Of a DNA stretch of 64,000 nt, positions 1-9,989 are shown in pieces. A program made the position numbers and the translations under genes. The first letter of the stretch is position 1, and every line of letters starts with the position of its first letter. The notes below the pieces were generated by a model, which did no database searches, was not told where the DNA came from, and saw nothing but the letters and a program-made list of their open reading frames with translations. Source of the DNA: an uncultured Litoreibacter sp. (GTDB lineage Bacteria > Pseudomonadota > Alphaproteobacteria > Rhodobacterales > Rhodobacteraceae); contig CANLQL010000004.1 of assembly GCA_947493265.1 (NCBI GenBank), positions 372,001 to 436,000 on the forward strand. The letters run 5' to 3'.

Positions 1-972
1 GGGTTTGATCCGCGTTGGCGAGACCCGCCTGAATACATACTTGGGATCACCAAGGACATCTGGGAAGATCGCGGGATCGACACCTTGCTGAAATACTATG
101 GCGAGGATTTGGTCGTCCGTTCTCCAGCCTCAATAGTCCAGGGAAACGAAGGAATTATTGCGGCGACGATGGCCACGCTGGCGGAATTCCCGGACCGGCA
201 GCTTTTCGGGGAAGACGTCATCTGGTCCGAGGTTGAAGGGGCCGAGACATACAGCTTCCTGTCCTCACATCGGTTGATCTGTACAGCCACACATACAGGT
301 TTCGGGGCGTATGGTCCCGCGACAGGCCGGAAATTGTACTACCGGATCATTGCGGATTGTTTTTGCGCCGAAAACGCCGTGAAAGATGAATGGTTGGTGC
401 GGGATCAGTCCGCAATTGCCCGTCAAATGGGGCTTGATCCAAGGCAGTGGACCCAGGACTTGATCGCCCGCGAGGGGGGACCAGACCTTTGTGTTAAACC
501 GTTCAATCCATCAACGGATATTGCAGGGCCGTATCAGGGGCACGGCAATTCATCTGAATGGGGTGATCAGCTGGAAGACACCATATCTCAGCTCATGTCC
601 GCGGATTTTTCTGCGATAGCTCAGCGATATGATCGCGCGGCAGAACTACACTACCCAGGCGCGCAATCAGGCCATGGCCACGCGTTCGCTGATCGTTTTT
701 GGCTTGGACTTCGGTCTTCATTCCCATCCGCGGAATTCGCGGTCCACCATAAGATGGGTCAGCAAACCACCGGTTTACCACCGCGCGCCGCACTACGTTG
801 GTCACTGACCGGAACGCATTCCGGCAACGGCCTGTTTGGGGCACCCACGGGCGCGCAGGTTCATGTCATGGGAATAACCCATGCGGAGTTCGGTCCATTT
901 GGGGTCCGACGGGAATGGACCTTGATCGACGAGACCGCAATCTGGAAACAGATACTTCTTCAAACAGGATAG
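1..972 (+). CDS. NTF2/SnoaL-like protein, 5' end outside window
   Basis: The reading frame of the listed ORF is open back to base 1 (GFDPRWRDPPEY...), so the TTG at 85 is not the real start and the gene is cut by the window edge. The visible 323 residues look like two consecutive NTF2-like cone folds, roughly residues 10-130 and 175-320, each beginning with a helix pair followed by beta-rich sequence with WS and TGTHSG segments. SnoaL-like proteins of this double form bind or isomerise small molecules, but no substrate can be named here. The next gene is convergent, so this may be the last gene of an operon that lies outside the window. Confidence 0.6.
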   Translation, partial: GFDPRWRDPPEYILGITKDIWEDRGIDTLLKYYGEDLVVRSPASIVQGNEGIIAATMATLAEFPDRQLFGEDVIWSEVEGAETYSFLSSHRLICTATHTGFGAYGPATGRKLYYRIIADCFCAENAVKDEWLVRDQSAIARQMGLDPRQWTQDLIAREGGPDLCVKPFNPSTDIAGPYQGHGNSSEWGDQLEDTISQLMSADFSAIAQRYDRAAELHYPGAQSGHGHAFADRFWLGLRSSFPSAEFAVHHKMGQQTTGLPPRAALRWSLTGTHSGNGLFGAPTGAQVHVMGITHAEFGPFGVRREWTLIDETAIWKQILLQTG

Positions 973-990
973 CGCGCGCAGAACCTGCGC

Positions 991-1683
991 TTAATTCGCC
1001 AGTTTTTCCTGATCGTACCCGTTGATTTGCGATTTCGCCTTGTCGCGTTCAAGTGCGTCAGTTCGGCAGCCCGCAACATAGCGTTGCAGTAAGCCAATGT
1101 AGAAATTGATCTCGTCCTGGCGGGATGAAATTCTTCCTAAGCGCTGTTCGATGGCGCGGTGGTTGCGGTCGATATCCTGCGATGGGGCCGCTTGGCTGAA
1201 AGCCACGACGTCAAATAGTGGCGTGACGATGTCGCGCAACACTTCCACCGCGATTTTTTCCCGCATGGACGCGCTTTCGACAGCCATCGCAGGATCAAAT
1301 TTAAAGGCAGATTTGATCGCCCCGATATAGTGCCGAAACCGCATCATAATCGCTTCCGCCCCATCTTCGAGACGGGTCACAAGAATGCGCAAACCAGAAA
1401 TGATCACGCTGTTTGTTGACACTTCAAAATCCGGCATGGATATCAGGCGGTCTGTGTTGCGAACGCTTGTCAGTGCAGACTGAACCTTGCTCGCCAACTC
1501 CACAGAGAAAACGTCTTCCACCAGCTGACCGGCTTTGAAGGAATATCGGTTGCGCAGATCAGTCATAATTAGCTCCACAGAGGTGACTTTTACCGCGCCG
1601 GTCGTTCCACGCATTAAGTGAATGACAAATGTATCTTTGTCACCGCCGTCTGCATTTTCTTTTGCAAGTTCGTTGCTGGACAT
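991..1683 (-). CDS. Hypothetical protein, 230 aa
   Basis: I do not recognise a family. The protein is soluble, with no signal peptide or membrane segment. It has a beta-rich first half (TFVIHLMRG, NSVIISGLRILVT) and a helical second half ending in a charged tail rich in Lys, Arg and Asp. The ATG at 1683 is preceded by a GGAG-type ribosome site. It is divergent from the CheB-CheR fusion, with an AT-rich shared upstream region, so joint regulation is possible but unproven. Its stop lies 18 bases from the stop of the convergent NTF2-like gene. Confidence 0.55.
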   Translation of the reverse strand: MSSNELAKENADGGDKDTFVIHLMRGTTGAVKVTSVELIMTDLRNRYSFKAGQLVEDVFSVELASKVQSALTSVRNTDRLISMPDFEVSTNSVIISGLRILVTRLEDGAEAIMMRFRHYIGAIKSAFKFDPAMAVESASMREKIAVEVLRDIVTPLFDVVAFSQAAPSQDIDRNHRAIEQRLGRISSRQDEINFYIGLLQRYVAGCRTDALERDKAKSQINGYDQEKLAN

Positions 1684-1873
1684 TCTGACCCCAACTCTCC
1701 CCAGTTTTTACCCATCCCGCTCCGAAAGACTAAGCGCTGAGAGTATTAACAAAACGTTTAATTTTTCCAAAAATCAAAAAATTTCTGGAAAATGCTGCTG
1801 AAAAAATTAAAGATACTTCCAATTTAGTTAATTAGATTTATACAACCTGTGATTGTATTTTAAGGCTGTTTTA
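1684..1873. promoter_or_regulatory. AT-rich divergent intergenic region
   Basis: This 190-base stretch between two divergent genes is far richer in A and T than its surroundings, with runs such as AATTTTTCCAAAAATC. It presumably carries promoters for both flanking genes. I could not pick a convincing -35/-10 pair or an operator palindrome. Confidence 0.4.
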
Positions 1874-4800
1874 GTGACCGAAGAATCGTCTGCTGCGTCC
1901 AGCAATTTCATCATTGGTATTGGCTCCTCTGCCGGGGGACTGGAAGCAATTCGTGAGCTCGCCACGAACTTGCCGACGGATAATGGCTGCGCCTACATCA
2001 TCGTCCAACACATGTCGCCTCAGCACAAAAGTCTTATGACAAATCTGATCGCAAGCGAGACCCAGCTTGATGTCAAAGATATTGCAGATGGGATGGTGCC
2101 CGAACCTGATGTGATTTACGTGACCCCTCCGCGCGCGGACGTCATAATTAAGAAAGGGGTTTTACACCTTGTTGAACCAAGTCTGCATGTCGGCAAGCCA
2201 AAACCCTCCGTTGATCGCTTTCTGAAAAGTCTCGCCGAGGATCAGGGTGAGAAATCAATGGCGATCATCCTGTCGGGAACCGGGTCGGATGGTGCCTACG
2301 GTGTGCAGGCCATTCGCGAAGCGGGCGGCATCACGATCGCACAGGATGACGTTTCGGCGAAATATGACGGGATGTCGAATGCTGCGATTGAGACCGGTTG
2401 TATTGATTTGGTCCTTCGCCCTAGCCAAATTGGCACGCATCTGAAGAAAATCCTTTCGTCGCCCGGTACGCTCGACAAGCTCAAGGAAAGCAGTGAAATC
2501 ACCACGCCGATTACGGGCATTCTTCAGATCGTGTTGGCACGAACGCGGGTGGATTTCAGGGAATATAAGCAGACCACGGTTCAGCGACGGATTGAACGGC
2601 GCATGACCGCGTTGGGCATCCAGACAATCGAAGAATACATGTCCCACTGTCGCAACAACCCACCCGAGGTTGATGCGTTGTTCAAAGATCTGCTGATTTC
2701 GGTCACACGGTTTTTCCGCGATCGGGAAGAATTCAACCAACTGCGCGAACCAATCGAATCTTTGGTCAAGGAACGCAAAGACCAACCTTTGCGAATTTGG
2801 GTGGCAGGATGCGCGACGGGGGAGGAGGTCTATTCGATTGCGATCATGCTTGCCGAAGCTATGGGCGGGCCGGCTGAATTGCTGCGGTCAAAAACTCAGA
2901 TTTTTGCGACAGACATCGACCGGGCTGCATTGGAATCCGCACGACGCGGGCAATATTCCCAAGGTGCATTGTTCGACGTGCCGTCCGAACTGGTCTCAAA
3001 ATACTTCATCCAGAAATCCGATGGTGTCGCGGTCATCGAAGCGCTCAGATCGGTTATTCTTTTTTCCGATCACAACCTTTGTCAGGATCCGCCGTTCCTG
3101 AACATGGATCTGATCTGCTGCCGGAACCTGCTGATTTACTTCGGCCCAAAGCTGCAATCGCGAGTTCTGTCCCGCCTGCACTACGCGATGAAATCCCACG
3201 CCTATCTGTTCTTGGGGACTGCAGAAAGTGTGGCCGGGTCTGATCAGCTGTTCGTCCCATTGAACGAACGGTCGCATATTTTCAAACGTCGCCTTCTGCA
3301 GAAGAAGGACCGGTATGAGCCGAATTCTTTGACCAGCGCTTGGTCGAAGCCGCGCCTGCAACTGCCCGCGACGACGAAAGCGGTCGAGACCGAAAATGCA
3401 ACGGAACGGATGCTGTTTGACGCATTGGCCCGGTCCTTAGGCGACAATTCCGTTCTGGTGTCATCTGATCATTCGTTCTTGCGGGTTTACGGCGATCTCA
3501 CGCCATTTGTAGATTTCTCCGAAGGATCGTCTCTCAACCTGCAACTCAGCTTGTTGAAATCGCCTTACAAAGAAGAAGCGCGATCGTTGGTGACACTTGC
3601 GTTGAAGCACGACCGGCGACGTTTGGGGATCAGGCACATTACCAATGCCGAGACCAAAGAAGTCGTGCGCCTCGAAGCCATGCCAATCGTGGCACCGAAG
3701 ATCGAAGAAAAACTGGCGCTTCTGATCATCAATCGGTGGACGGCCGAGGAATATGAGGCGCTGAACCTCGGGTCACAATCCGATTCAAGCGTTGATCAGA
3801 TCACCGACAATCACCTGCGCGAGTTGGACAATGAACTGGCCTCCACGCGAGAGGCATTGCAGCAAACAATCGAAGAATTGGAAACCTCCAACGAAGAGCT
3901 GCAAGCCCTGAACGAAGAGCTTCAATCGACAAACGAAGAACTGCAGGCAACGAATGAAGAGTTGGAAACCTCAAATGAGGAACTGCAATCGACCAACGAA
4001 GAACTGATCACGGTCAACGAAGAACTGCAGGTAAATTCCTCCGAATTGACGGCGTTGAATGCGGAGCTGGGATCAATCCTTGGCAACGTTCCGATCCCGC
4101 TGATGGTGCTGGATAACGCGCTCCAGATTTCTCGGGCGAGCCGCGCCGCGATGGAGCTGTTTTCGATCTCGCAACCGCTTACCAATCCGCATCTCAGCCA
4201 GATCAATCTGCCTGACGGGTTCCCGCGGCTGGTCGATATCTGTTCGCAAGCGCTTCAGATGGGAGAACCAGTTCTCACTGATTTCACATCGCTCGGCGTG
4301 ACTTACACGATGCAATGCGCGCCATTTACAGGAAATTCCGGGCAGCTCATCGGGACGACAATTGTCTTGTTCCGCAATCCGGCGATGCAATCGATCAGTA
4401 ACGAATTTACCCAAGTATTGGATCACGCGCCGCTGCACCTCATTCGCTATGACGATGAAGGCAACATCAATCGGATCAGCGCGGCGACCGCAAATGCCGT
4501 GGGCCTGTCCCCAGACGAGGCGATCGAAAAAAACATCGCTGAGATTATGAAAATCAGCGTCGAAGACCGGGATTCCGGGGATCTGAAAAACATACTGCTA
4601 AAGCGCAAACGTTCTGGGATCGTTGGACTTTATGCCCCAACCCGCGCGACGCCTGTTTGGGTGTCGACCAACCGGTTTGAATTCCGCGACATGCATCTGG
4701 ACCAATCTTTCAACGTGCTGGTTGGGTCTGATATCTCGCAACTCACAGAAAGTGAGCGAGATTTGCAGCAGACCAACAAATCGCTCGAACTGATCCAATC

Positions 4801-5515
4801 GATGTCGCGGATCGGATATTGGCGGATTGATATGGACGAGCGCGAACTGTTCTGGTCCGATGTGGTTTACGACATTCATGGTCTGGACAGCTCAAAATAT
4901 AAGCCAGAGCTCAGCACCGCGATTGATGCGTACCACCCTGAAGACAGGCCGATGGTCACCAAAACGGTCAATGAAAGTATCGCAGCTGGTCACGGTTGGT
5001 CTTTCAAAGCCCGGCTTGTGCAACCTACGGGCGACATCATCTGGGTCGAAGCCTTGGCCGACGTAACGAAAGATCATAGCGGCAAAGTTCTTACAATTGT
5101 CGGATCGTTCCGTGACATCACCGATGAGAAGATCATCGAAACACGCTTTTCGCAGATCGAAAACCTTCGCAAAGAACAGCAAACCGGCTTCTTTAGCTTC
5201 GAAACCGGAACCAACCGCGTCTATTGGAGCCCGAATATCTGGCCGATGTTGAACCTGGACAAGAACGCGACGGGTGGCTTTGAAACCGTCCTGCGGCTGA
5301 TCCATCACGAAGATCGCGGTCGTTTTACAAAAGCGCGAAATGACCTGATGAAATTCGGCAAGGCGTTCAAGGACGAATACAGGATCAAATGCCCTGACCG
5401 GGAAGAGCAACTTATCCGGTTCCAGACCATGGCAACGAAAGACCAGAACGGGCGCGTCACGGACTATTTCGGGCATCTTCGATTGGTGGATGAAGACGAA
5501 AACAAACCAAGCTGA
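1874..5515 (+). CDS. CheB-CheR fusion protein with coiled coil and PAS domains
   Basis: The ORF opens at TTG 1853, but GTG 1874 has a TAAGG ribosome site at good distance and gives MTEESSAASSNF, so I prefer it (1213 aa). The first ~190 residues are a CheB methylesterase domain with its Ser (IGSSAGG), His (VQHMS) and Asp (SGTGSDGAYG) residues. A CheR methyltransferase follows at about 210-480, with the SAM loop AGCATGEEVYS and CCRNLLIYF. Next comes a heptad-like coiled coil at about 640-720 built on repeats of NEELQ and SNEEL, then several PAS/PAC sensor segments to the C terminus. Related proteins often end in a histidine kinase; this one stops after the last PAS fold. No chemoreceptor, CheA or CheW gene is nearby. 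It probably serves as a sensory or adaptation protein outside classic chemotaxis. Confidence 0.88.
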   Translation: MTEESSAASSNFIIGIGSSAGGLEAIRELATNLPTDNGCAYIIVQHMSPQHKSLMTNLIASETQLDVKDIADGMVPEPDVIYVTPPRADVIIKKGVLHLVEPSLHVGKPKPSVDRFLKSLAEDQGEKSMAIILSGTGSDGAYGVQAIREAGGITIAQDDVSAKYDGMSNAAIETGCIDLVLRPSQIGTHLKKILSSPGTLDKLKESSEITTPITGILQIVLARTRVDFREYKQTTVQRRIERRMTALGIQTIEEYMSHCRNNPPEVDALFKDLLISVTRFFRDREEFNQLREPIESLVKERKDQPLRIWVAGCATGEEVYSIAIMLAEAMGGPAELLRSKTQIFATDIDRAALESARRGQYSQGALFDVPSELVSKYFIQKSDGVAVIEALRSVILFSDHNLCQDPPFLNMDLICCRNLLIYFGPKLQSRVLSRLHYAMKSHAYLFLGTAESVAGSDQLFVPLNERSHIFKRRLLQKKDRYEPNSLTSAWSKPRLQLPATTKAVETENATERMLFDALARSLGDNSVLVSSDHSFLRVYGDLTPFVDFSEGSSLNLQLSLLKSPYKEEARSLVTLALKHDRRRLGIRHITNAETKEVVRLEAMPIVAPKIEEKLALLIINRWTAEEYEALNLGSQSDSSVDQITDNHLRELDNELASTREALQQTIEELETSNEELQALNEELQSTNEELQATNEELETSNEELQSTNEELITVNEELQVNSSELTALNAELGSILGNVPIPLMVLDNALQISRASRAAMELFSISQPLTNPHLSQINLPDGFPRLVDICSQALQMGEPVLTDFTSLGVTYTMQCAPFTGNSGQLIGTTIVLFRNPAMQSISNEFTQVLDHAPLHLIRYDDEGNINRISAATANAVGLSPDEAIEKNIAEIMKISVEDRDSGDLKNILLKRKRSGIVGLYAPTRATPVWVSTNRFEFRDMHLDQSFNVLVGSDISQLTESERDLQQTNKSLELIQSMSRIGYWRIDMDERELFWSDVVYDIHGLDSSKYKPELSTAIDAYHPEDRPMVTKTVNESIAAGHGWSFKARLVQPTGDIIWVEALADVTKDHSGKVLTIVGSFRDITDEKIIETRFSQIENLRKEQQTGFFSFETGTNRVYWSPNIWPMLNLDKNATGGFETVLRLIHHEDRGRFTKARNDLMKFGKAFKDEYRIKCPDREEQLIRFQTMATKDQNGRVTDYFGHLRLVDEDENKPS

Positions 5516-5584
5516 CGCAAATTTTATGAGGCGTTGATTTGGATTGGGGCTACGCTGCGCGCAAGTCAGTCGAATAGGTCAATA

Positions 5585-6391
5585 ATGCAAAAACTTGTTC
5601 TTGCGGCGTTTGCGCTTTTTTGCGCGACGCAAGCGTTTTCCCAAACAGCAGAGGTCGTCCCAGAATGTCTGGAACAGATCCCGTGTCAGCTGGGAGAACG
5701 GTCCTACCACATCAAAGCCCCCGATGATTGGGACGGGGTCACCCCATTGCCCGTGATGCTGCATTTTCACGGCTGGGGTCGGCAAGGCACGTTGATCGTC
5801 AAGCACGGCAGAATTTCCGGGGCGACCCGCAAGCGTGGTGTCTTGTTGCTTGCGCCCAACGGTCGCGGCAAGACCTGGGACTTTTGGGACAGCGACAGCG
5901 CAGACACAGACTTTGCTTGGGATGTGATCGAAGATGCCGCCAAACGCTTTCCGATAGACCGCTCAAAGATTTTTGTATCGGGCTATTCCTACGGGTCGGC
6001 GATGGCCTGGCGGATGGCGTGTGATCGCGGACAAGGTATTCACGCACTTCTTGCCGTTTCGGGCACTCTGCGCCAGTCGGAGGTTTGCGAAACCGCGCCT
6101 GAAAACATCCGCCACGTGCATGGCACGTCTGATACGGTCATGGGCTTTCCTTTTGGACCAGGCGGGGATGAAACCTACCCTGTCCAGCTTTGGCGCGATC
6201 TGAAAGGATGCGCCGAAAAAACCGAGCTTGGCTTCTACAACACGACACAGAAAGATCGGTTTCGCCGGACCGAATGGTCTTGTGGCGATGGCGGTAAGGT
6301 CACACTGGACGTGCATCCGCGCGGGCATTTTATCCCGAGAGGCTGGATTGCTCAGCAAATCGATGAATTGTTGACGGACGCTAGTTCTTGA
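5585..6391 (+). CDS. Secreted PHB depolymerase/feruloyl esterase-like hydrolase
   Basis: The ORF begins at 5534, but ATG 5585 gives a clean signal peptide ([19 protein letters not shown]) and is the likely start (268 aa). The mature protein is an alpha/beta hydrolase of the LpqC/poly(3-hydroxybutyrate) depolymerase type. It has an oxyanion segment (HFHGWGRQG), a nucleophile elbow [10 protein letters not shown], an Asp in HGTSDTVMG and a His in HPRGHFIP. Paired Cys residues suggest disulfides in the periplasm or outside the cell. The substrate is an ester, but whether polymer, feruloyl or acetyl is not visible. The 3' end overlaps the convergent ABC permease gene by 11 bases. Confidence 0.75.
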   Translation: MQKLVLAAFALFCATQAFSQTAEVVPECLEQIPCQLGERSYHIKAPDDWDGVTPLPVMLHFHGWGRQGTLIVKHGRISGATRKRGVLLLAPNGRGKTWDFWDSDSADTDFAWDVIEDAAKRFPIDRSKIFVSGYSYGSAMAWRMACDRGQGIHALLAVSGTLRQSEVCETAPENIRHVHGTSDTVMGFPFGPGGDETYPVQLWRDLKGCAEKTELGFYNTTQKDRFRRTEWSCGDGGKVTLDVHPRGHFIPRGWIAQQIDELLTDASS

Positions 6392-7142
6392 TCTTGTAGC
6401 CGGTTTTGAAAATCCAGCCGATAATCGCCAGACAAGCGAGCGTGAACCCCGCAATCGCCAAAAGACTGATCGTGATCGGCACGTCAGAGACCCCGAAAAA
6501 CGCCCAGCGAAACCCAGAGACTAGATAAACGACAGGATTGAACATTGTGATCGTTTGCCAAATCGGCGGCAGCATCGAGATTGAGTAGAAACTACCCCCC
6601 AAGAACACCAGCGGGGTAATCACCAATAACGGGATCAGCTGCAATTGTTCGAAATTGCCCGCCCAGATACCGATAATGAAGCCCAAGAGACTAAAGCTGA
6701 GACAGGTCAGCAGCAAGAATGCGATCATCGTCAGTGGGTGCAGAATCGTTAAATCGACAAAGAAATAGGATGTTCCTAGGATCACCAGCCCGATGAAAAG
6801 AGCTTTTGTGGCGGCAGCCCCGACATATCCGATGATGATCTCAAGAAAGCTGATCGGCGCTGAAAGCACTTCATAGATAGTGCCGATAAACTTTGGAAAA
6901 TAAATCCCGAAAGCCGCGTTTGAGGTGGCTTGTGTCATGACCGTCAGCATGATCAGTCCCGGAACAATAAACGCCCCGTAGCTGACGCCATCAACCTCGT
7001 TGATCCGACTCCCGATCGCGGTCCCGAAGACGACAAAATAAAGCGATGTCGACAGCACTGGCGAAATGAAGCTTTGCGCGATTGTTCGAAAAAACCGTTT
7101 CATTTCAGAGATGTAAATTGCCTTGATCGCGTAGAAATTCAT
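6381..7142 (-). CDS. ABC-2 type transporter permease
   Basis: This is a 253-residue membrane protein with about six hydrophobic segments and the ABC-2 permease layout: an N-terminal amphipathic start ([19 protein letters not shown]), a first helix near residue 30, and [11 protein letters not shown] before the last helices. It resembles the YadH subgroup of exporters. Its ATG overlaps the stop of the ATPase gene by four bases (ATGA), so the two are translationally coupled subunits of one exporter. Cargo is unknown; drug or lipid export is usual for the family. Confidence 0.82.
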   Translation of the reverse strand: MNFYAIKAIYISEMKRFFRTIAQSFISPVLSTSLYFVVFGTAIGSRINEVDGVSYGAFIVPGLIMLTVMTQATSNAAFGIYFPKFIGTIYEVLSAPISFLEIIIGYVGAAATKALFIGLVILGTSYFFVDLTILHPLTMIAFLLLTCLSFSLLGFIIGIWAGNFEQLQLIPLLVITPLVFLGGSFYSISMLPPIWQTITMFNPVVYLVSGFRWAFFGVSDVPITISLLAIAGFTLACLAIIGWIFKTGYKIKN

Positions 7143-8059
7143 GATGCATCCTCCACCAACGTAACGAAAATCTCTTCCAGAGAGGATTGTCGCGTCGATA
7201 CGTCTTTCATGACCAACCCAGCGTCAGACAACGCGGCCAGCAACTTGGTAATCCCGGTACGTTCGGCGTTGGTGTCATAGGTATAGATCAACGCGCCATC
7301 TTCGATCCGAAGGTCATAAGACGACAAACTTTCCGGTACGGCTTCTGGTGGCACCTGAAGTTCGATCCGAAGCTCTTTTCGGCCCATCTGGGTCATCAAC
7401 TCGGCCTTGTCTTTCACCAAAAGGATAGAGCCTGCATTGATCACACCCACACGGTCCGCAATGGCTTCTGCTTCTTCGATGTAGTGTGTGGTCAGAATTA
7501 TCGTCACGCCATCAGCCTGAAGCTCGCGCACAACGTCCCACATGTCTTTGCGAAGCTCTACGTCGACACCTGCGGTCGGTTCGTCCAGAAAAAGTACCCG
7601 GGGTTCATGGCTCAGCGCTTTGGCGATCAAGACACGGCGTTTCATGCCACCGGACAGCTCGTTTACGCGGGCGTCGCGCCTTTCCCACAAAGACAACTGA
7701 CACAAGATTTTTTCGACAAGTGCATCGTCAGCGGGTTTGCCAAACAACCCGCGTGAAAAATTCACAGTGTCGATGACCTTCTCAAACGGCTCCAGCGTGA
7801 TTTCCTGCGGGACCAATCCGATCTGGCTGCGCGCCGCGCGAAAGCTTGTAACGATATCATGACCCGCAACACTTACCGCCCCACTGGATGCGTTCACCAT
7901 TCCGCAAATGATGGAAATCAGGGTCGTTTTCCCAGCACCATTGGGCCCCAACAGCGCGAGGATTTCCCCCGCCTCGATCTCAAGATTGACGTGTTTGAGC
8001 GCTTCGAAGCCGCCATCATAGACCTTCGACAGGTCCCGTATCGTGACAATTGCAGGCAT
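7139..8059 (-). CDS. ABC transporter ATP-binding protein (YadG-like)
   Basis: The protein is a 306-residue ATPase with Walker [10 protein letters not shown], signature LSGGMKRR, Walker [13 protein letters not shown] and switch His in TTHYIEEAE. The C-terminal ~80 residues form the extra domain common in ABC-2 exporter ATPases. It is the partner of the downstream permease, with a four-base overlap. A ribosome site (GGAG) precedes the ATG at 8059. The 119 bases separating it from the rpe stop are GC-rich and show no clear terminator, so some readthrough from rpe is possible. Confidence 0.87.
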   Translation of the reverse strand: MPAIVTIRDLSKVYDGGFEALKHVNLEIEAGEILALLGPNGAGKTTLISIICGMVNASSGAVSVAGHDIVTSFRAARSQIGLVPQEITLEPFEKVIDTVNFSRGLFGKPADDALVEKILCQLSLWERRDARVNELSGGMKRRVLIAKALSHEPRVLFLDEPTAGVDVELRKDMWDVVRELQADGVTIILTTHYIEEAEAIADRVGVINAGSILLVKDKAELMTQMGRKELRIELQVPPEAVPESLSSYDLRIEDGALIYTYDTNAERTGITKLLAALSDAGLVMKDVSTRQSSLEEIFVTLVEDAS

Positions 8060-8178
8060 GGAACATCTCCTCTTGCCTATCAGCTATGCGAAAGGGCGCG
8101 GGGTTTCTAGGTTGGGTTTTGTGCGTCAACGCACATGTAAAACGCGTTCAGGAAAAGGCGCGCCCGAATGAACCTGTG

Positions 8179-8853
8179 TCAAATAGCGTCGCGAATGGCG
8201 CGGATATTTTGCCCGTAGACGTCTGGGTTCGACACAGAACCGCCTTTGAAAACGGCTGATCCTGCGACAAGCACATCGGCACCGGCAGCCACACAGCCAG
8301 GGGCCGTCGCGGGCGTCACACCACCATCGATTTCGATATGAACCTCCCGGTCGCCGACCATGTCGCGAAGCTTTGCGATCTTGTTGGCAAGCGGGATAAA
8401 CTTCTGCCCCCCGAAACCGGGATTCACGGTCATCACGCAGATCAAATCGATATCATCCATCAAATCCTCAATGGCCGAGGCTGGCGTCCCTGGGTTCAAC
8501 GCAACCCCTGCCTTTGCGCCGGCACCACGGATGGCTTGAAGTGTGCGGTGGATATGTGGACCCGCCTCAACATGGGCTGTGATGAAATCCGCACCAGCTT
8601 GTGCGAACGCGTCAATGTATGGATCAACGGGGGCGATCATCAGATGCACATCCATCACCCCCTTGATATGGGGCCGTATCGCCGCGCAGGTTGCGGGACC
8701 AAAGGTGATGTTGGGCACAAAATGGCCGTCCATGACATCGACATGCACCCAATCAGCGCCTTGCGCTTCAATCGCTTCGCATTCCAGACCAAAATTTGCG
8801 AAATCTGCCGACAGAATAGACGGTGCGATTTTTACAGAACGATCAAATGTCAT
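8179..8853 (-). CDS. rpe: Ribulose-phosphate 3-epimerase
   Basis: This 224-residue TIM-barrel enzyme interconverts ribulose 5-phosphate and xylulose 5-phosphate in the cytosolic pentose phosphate pathway. Family hallmarks are all present: ILSADFANFG at the N terminus, VDVMDGHFVPNITFG with the catalytic and metal-binding Asp, the flexible loop VNPGFGGQKF, and EIDGGV carrying the second catalytic Asp. Length matches the family norm. It is divergent from deoC, another pentose-handling gene, with 130 bases between them. Confidence 0.95.
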   Translation of the reverse strand: MTFDRSVKIAPSILSADFANFGLECEAIEAQGADWVHVDVMDGHFVPNITFGPATCAAIRPHIKGVMDVHLMIAPVDPYIDAFAQAGADFITAHVEAGPHIHRTLQAIRGAGAKAGVALNPGTPASAIEDLMDDIDLICVMTVNPGFGGQKFIPLANKIAKLRDMVGDREVHIEIDGGVTPATAPGCVAAGADVLVAGSAVFKGGSVSNPDVYGQNIRAIRDAI

Positions 8854-8983
8854 GGCAGACCCCTTTGGTTTGATCCGTTCCTAACGGCTCCGCTCCGCGA
8901 GGGAAACTAGATTTACGAGGCCTGCCGCTTGCACGCGCGCAGCCACCATGCGAGTTTTGCGTAGTCGTGATTGAAAGCCCTCC

Positions 8984-9979
8984 ATGATGCCTCAGACAGC
9001 CAAAATGATCGAAACCGCGCAATTGCCGCAAGTCCATCTGCCTCGCAACGATGGAATGGCGTTGGATTTGGACTGGGTTGCCCGTGTTCAAGCCAACACG
9101 TCGGCGATTGAACGGCGCGCCAAAACCTTTCCGGGCAGACGTTCGGTCAAGAAAGATCACCAGGCGGCGTGGCTTCTGAAGGCCATCACCTGCATCGATT
9201 TGACTACACTGTCTGGCGACGACACGGTCGGCCGGGTCAAACGGCTCTGCGCCAAGGCGCGTCAACCCGTGCGCGCAGATTTGATGGATGCATTAGGCAT
9301 GCCAGCGATCACGACCGGCGCTGTCTGCGTCTACCATGACATGATTGAAACCGCCGTCGACGCATTGGAAGGGACCAATATTCCCGTGGCCGCAGTATCG
9401 ACCGGGTTCCCGGCGGGGTTAAGCCCGCTTCATCTGCGCGTGGCCGAGATTGAGGAAAGCGTCAAATCCGGTGCGCGTGAGATCGACATCGTTATTTCCC
9501 GCAGACATGTCCTGACCCAGAATTGGACCGCGCTCTATGACGAAATGCGGGCGTTTCGTCAGGCCTGCGGGGATGCACATGTCAAAGCAATCTTGGCCAC
9601 GGGCGAGCTTGGGTCGCTCAGAAATGTTGCGCGGGCTAGCTTGATTTGCATGATGGCGGGTGCCGACTTCATCAAAACCTCAACCGGGAAAGAAAGCGTC
9701 AATGCCACCCTGCCCGTCAGTCTGGCGATGATCCGAGCGATCCGTGACTACTACGACGCGACGGGCGTTCATGTGGGCTACAAACCTGCAGGTGGCATTT
9801 CAAAGGCGAAAGACGCAGTGACTTATCTGGCGCTGATGAAGGACGAATTGGGCGACCGGTGGTTGCAGCCTGATCTGTTCCGGTTTGGGGCCTCATCACT
9901 GCTCAACGACATTGAACGTCAGCTCGAACATCACGTGACAGGCGCGTATTCCGCCGGCTATCGCCATCCGCTGGCTTAA
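8984..9979 (+). CDS. deoC: Deoxyribose-phosphate aldolase
   Basis: DeoC cleaves 2-deoxyribose 5-phosphate to glyceraldehyde 3-phosphate and acetaldehyde. The Schiff-base lysine lies in DFIKTSTGK and the second lysine of the proton relay in VGYKPAGGI. At 331 residues it is of the long type (like animal DERA) rather than the ~250-residue E. coli form, with a helical N-terminal extension. ATG 8984 and ATG 8987 are adjacent alternatives. The ALDH gene follows 10 bases after the stop, which fits removal of the acetaldehyde product in the same operon. Confidence 0.93.
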   Translation: MMPQTAKMIETAQLPQVHLPRNDGMALDLDWVARVQANTSAIERRAKTFPGRRSVKKDHQAAWLLKAITCIDLTTLSGDDTVGRVKRLCAKARQPVRADLMDALGMPAITTGAVCVYHDMIETAVDALEGTNIPVAAVSTGFPAGLSPLHLRVAEIEESVKSGAREIDIVISRRHVLTQNWTALYDEMRAFRQACGDAHVKAILATGELGSLRNVARASLICMMAGADFIKTSTGKESVNATLPVSLAMIRAIRDYYDATGVHVGYKPAGGISKAKDAVTYLALMKDELGDRWLQPDLFRFGASSLLNDIERQLEHHVTGAYSAGYRHPLA

Positions 9980-9989
9980 GGGGACAGAC

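Noticed and set aside
3880-4050. Short repeats of GAAGAGCTGCAA type that look like a tandem or CRISPR-like array
   Set aside because: They are in frame and encode NEELQ/SNEEL coiled-coil heptads of the CheB-CheR fusion; units vary at the DNA level and there are no spacers.
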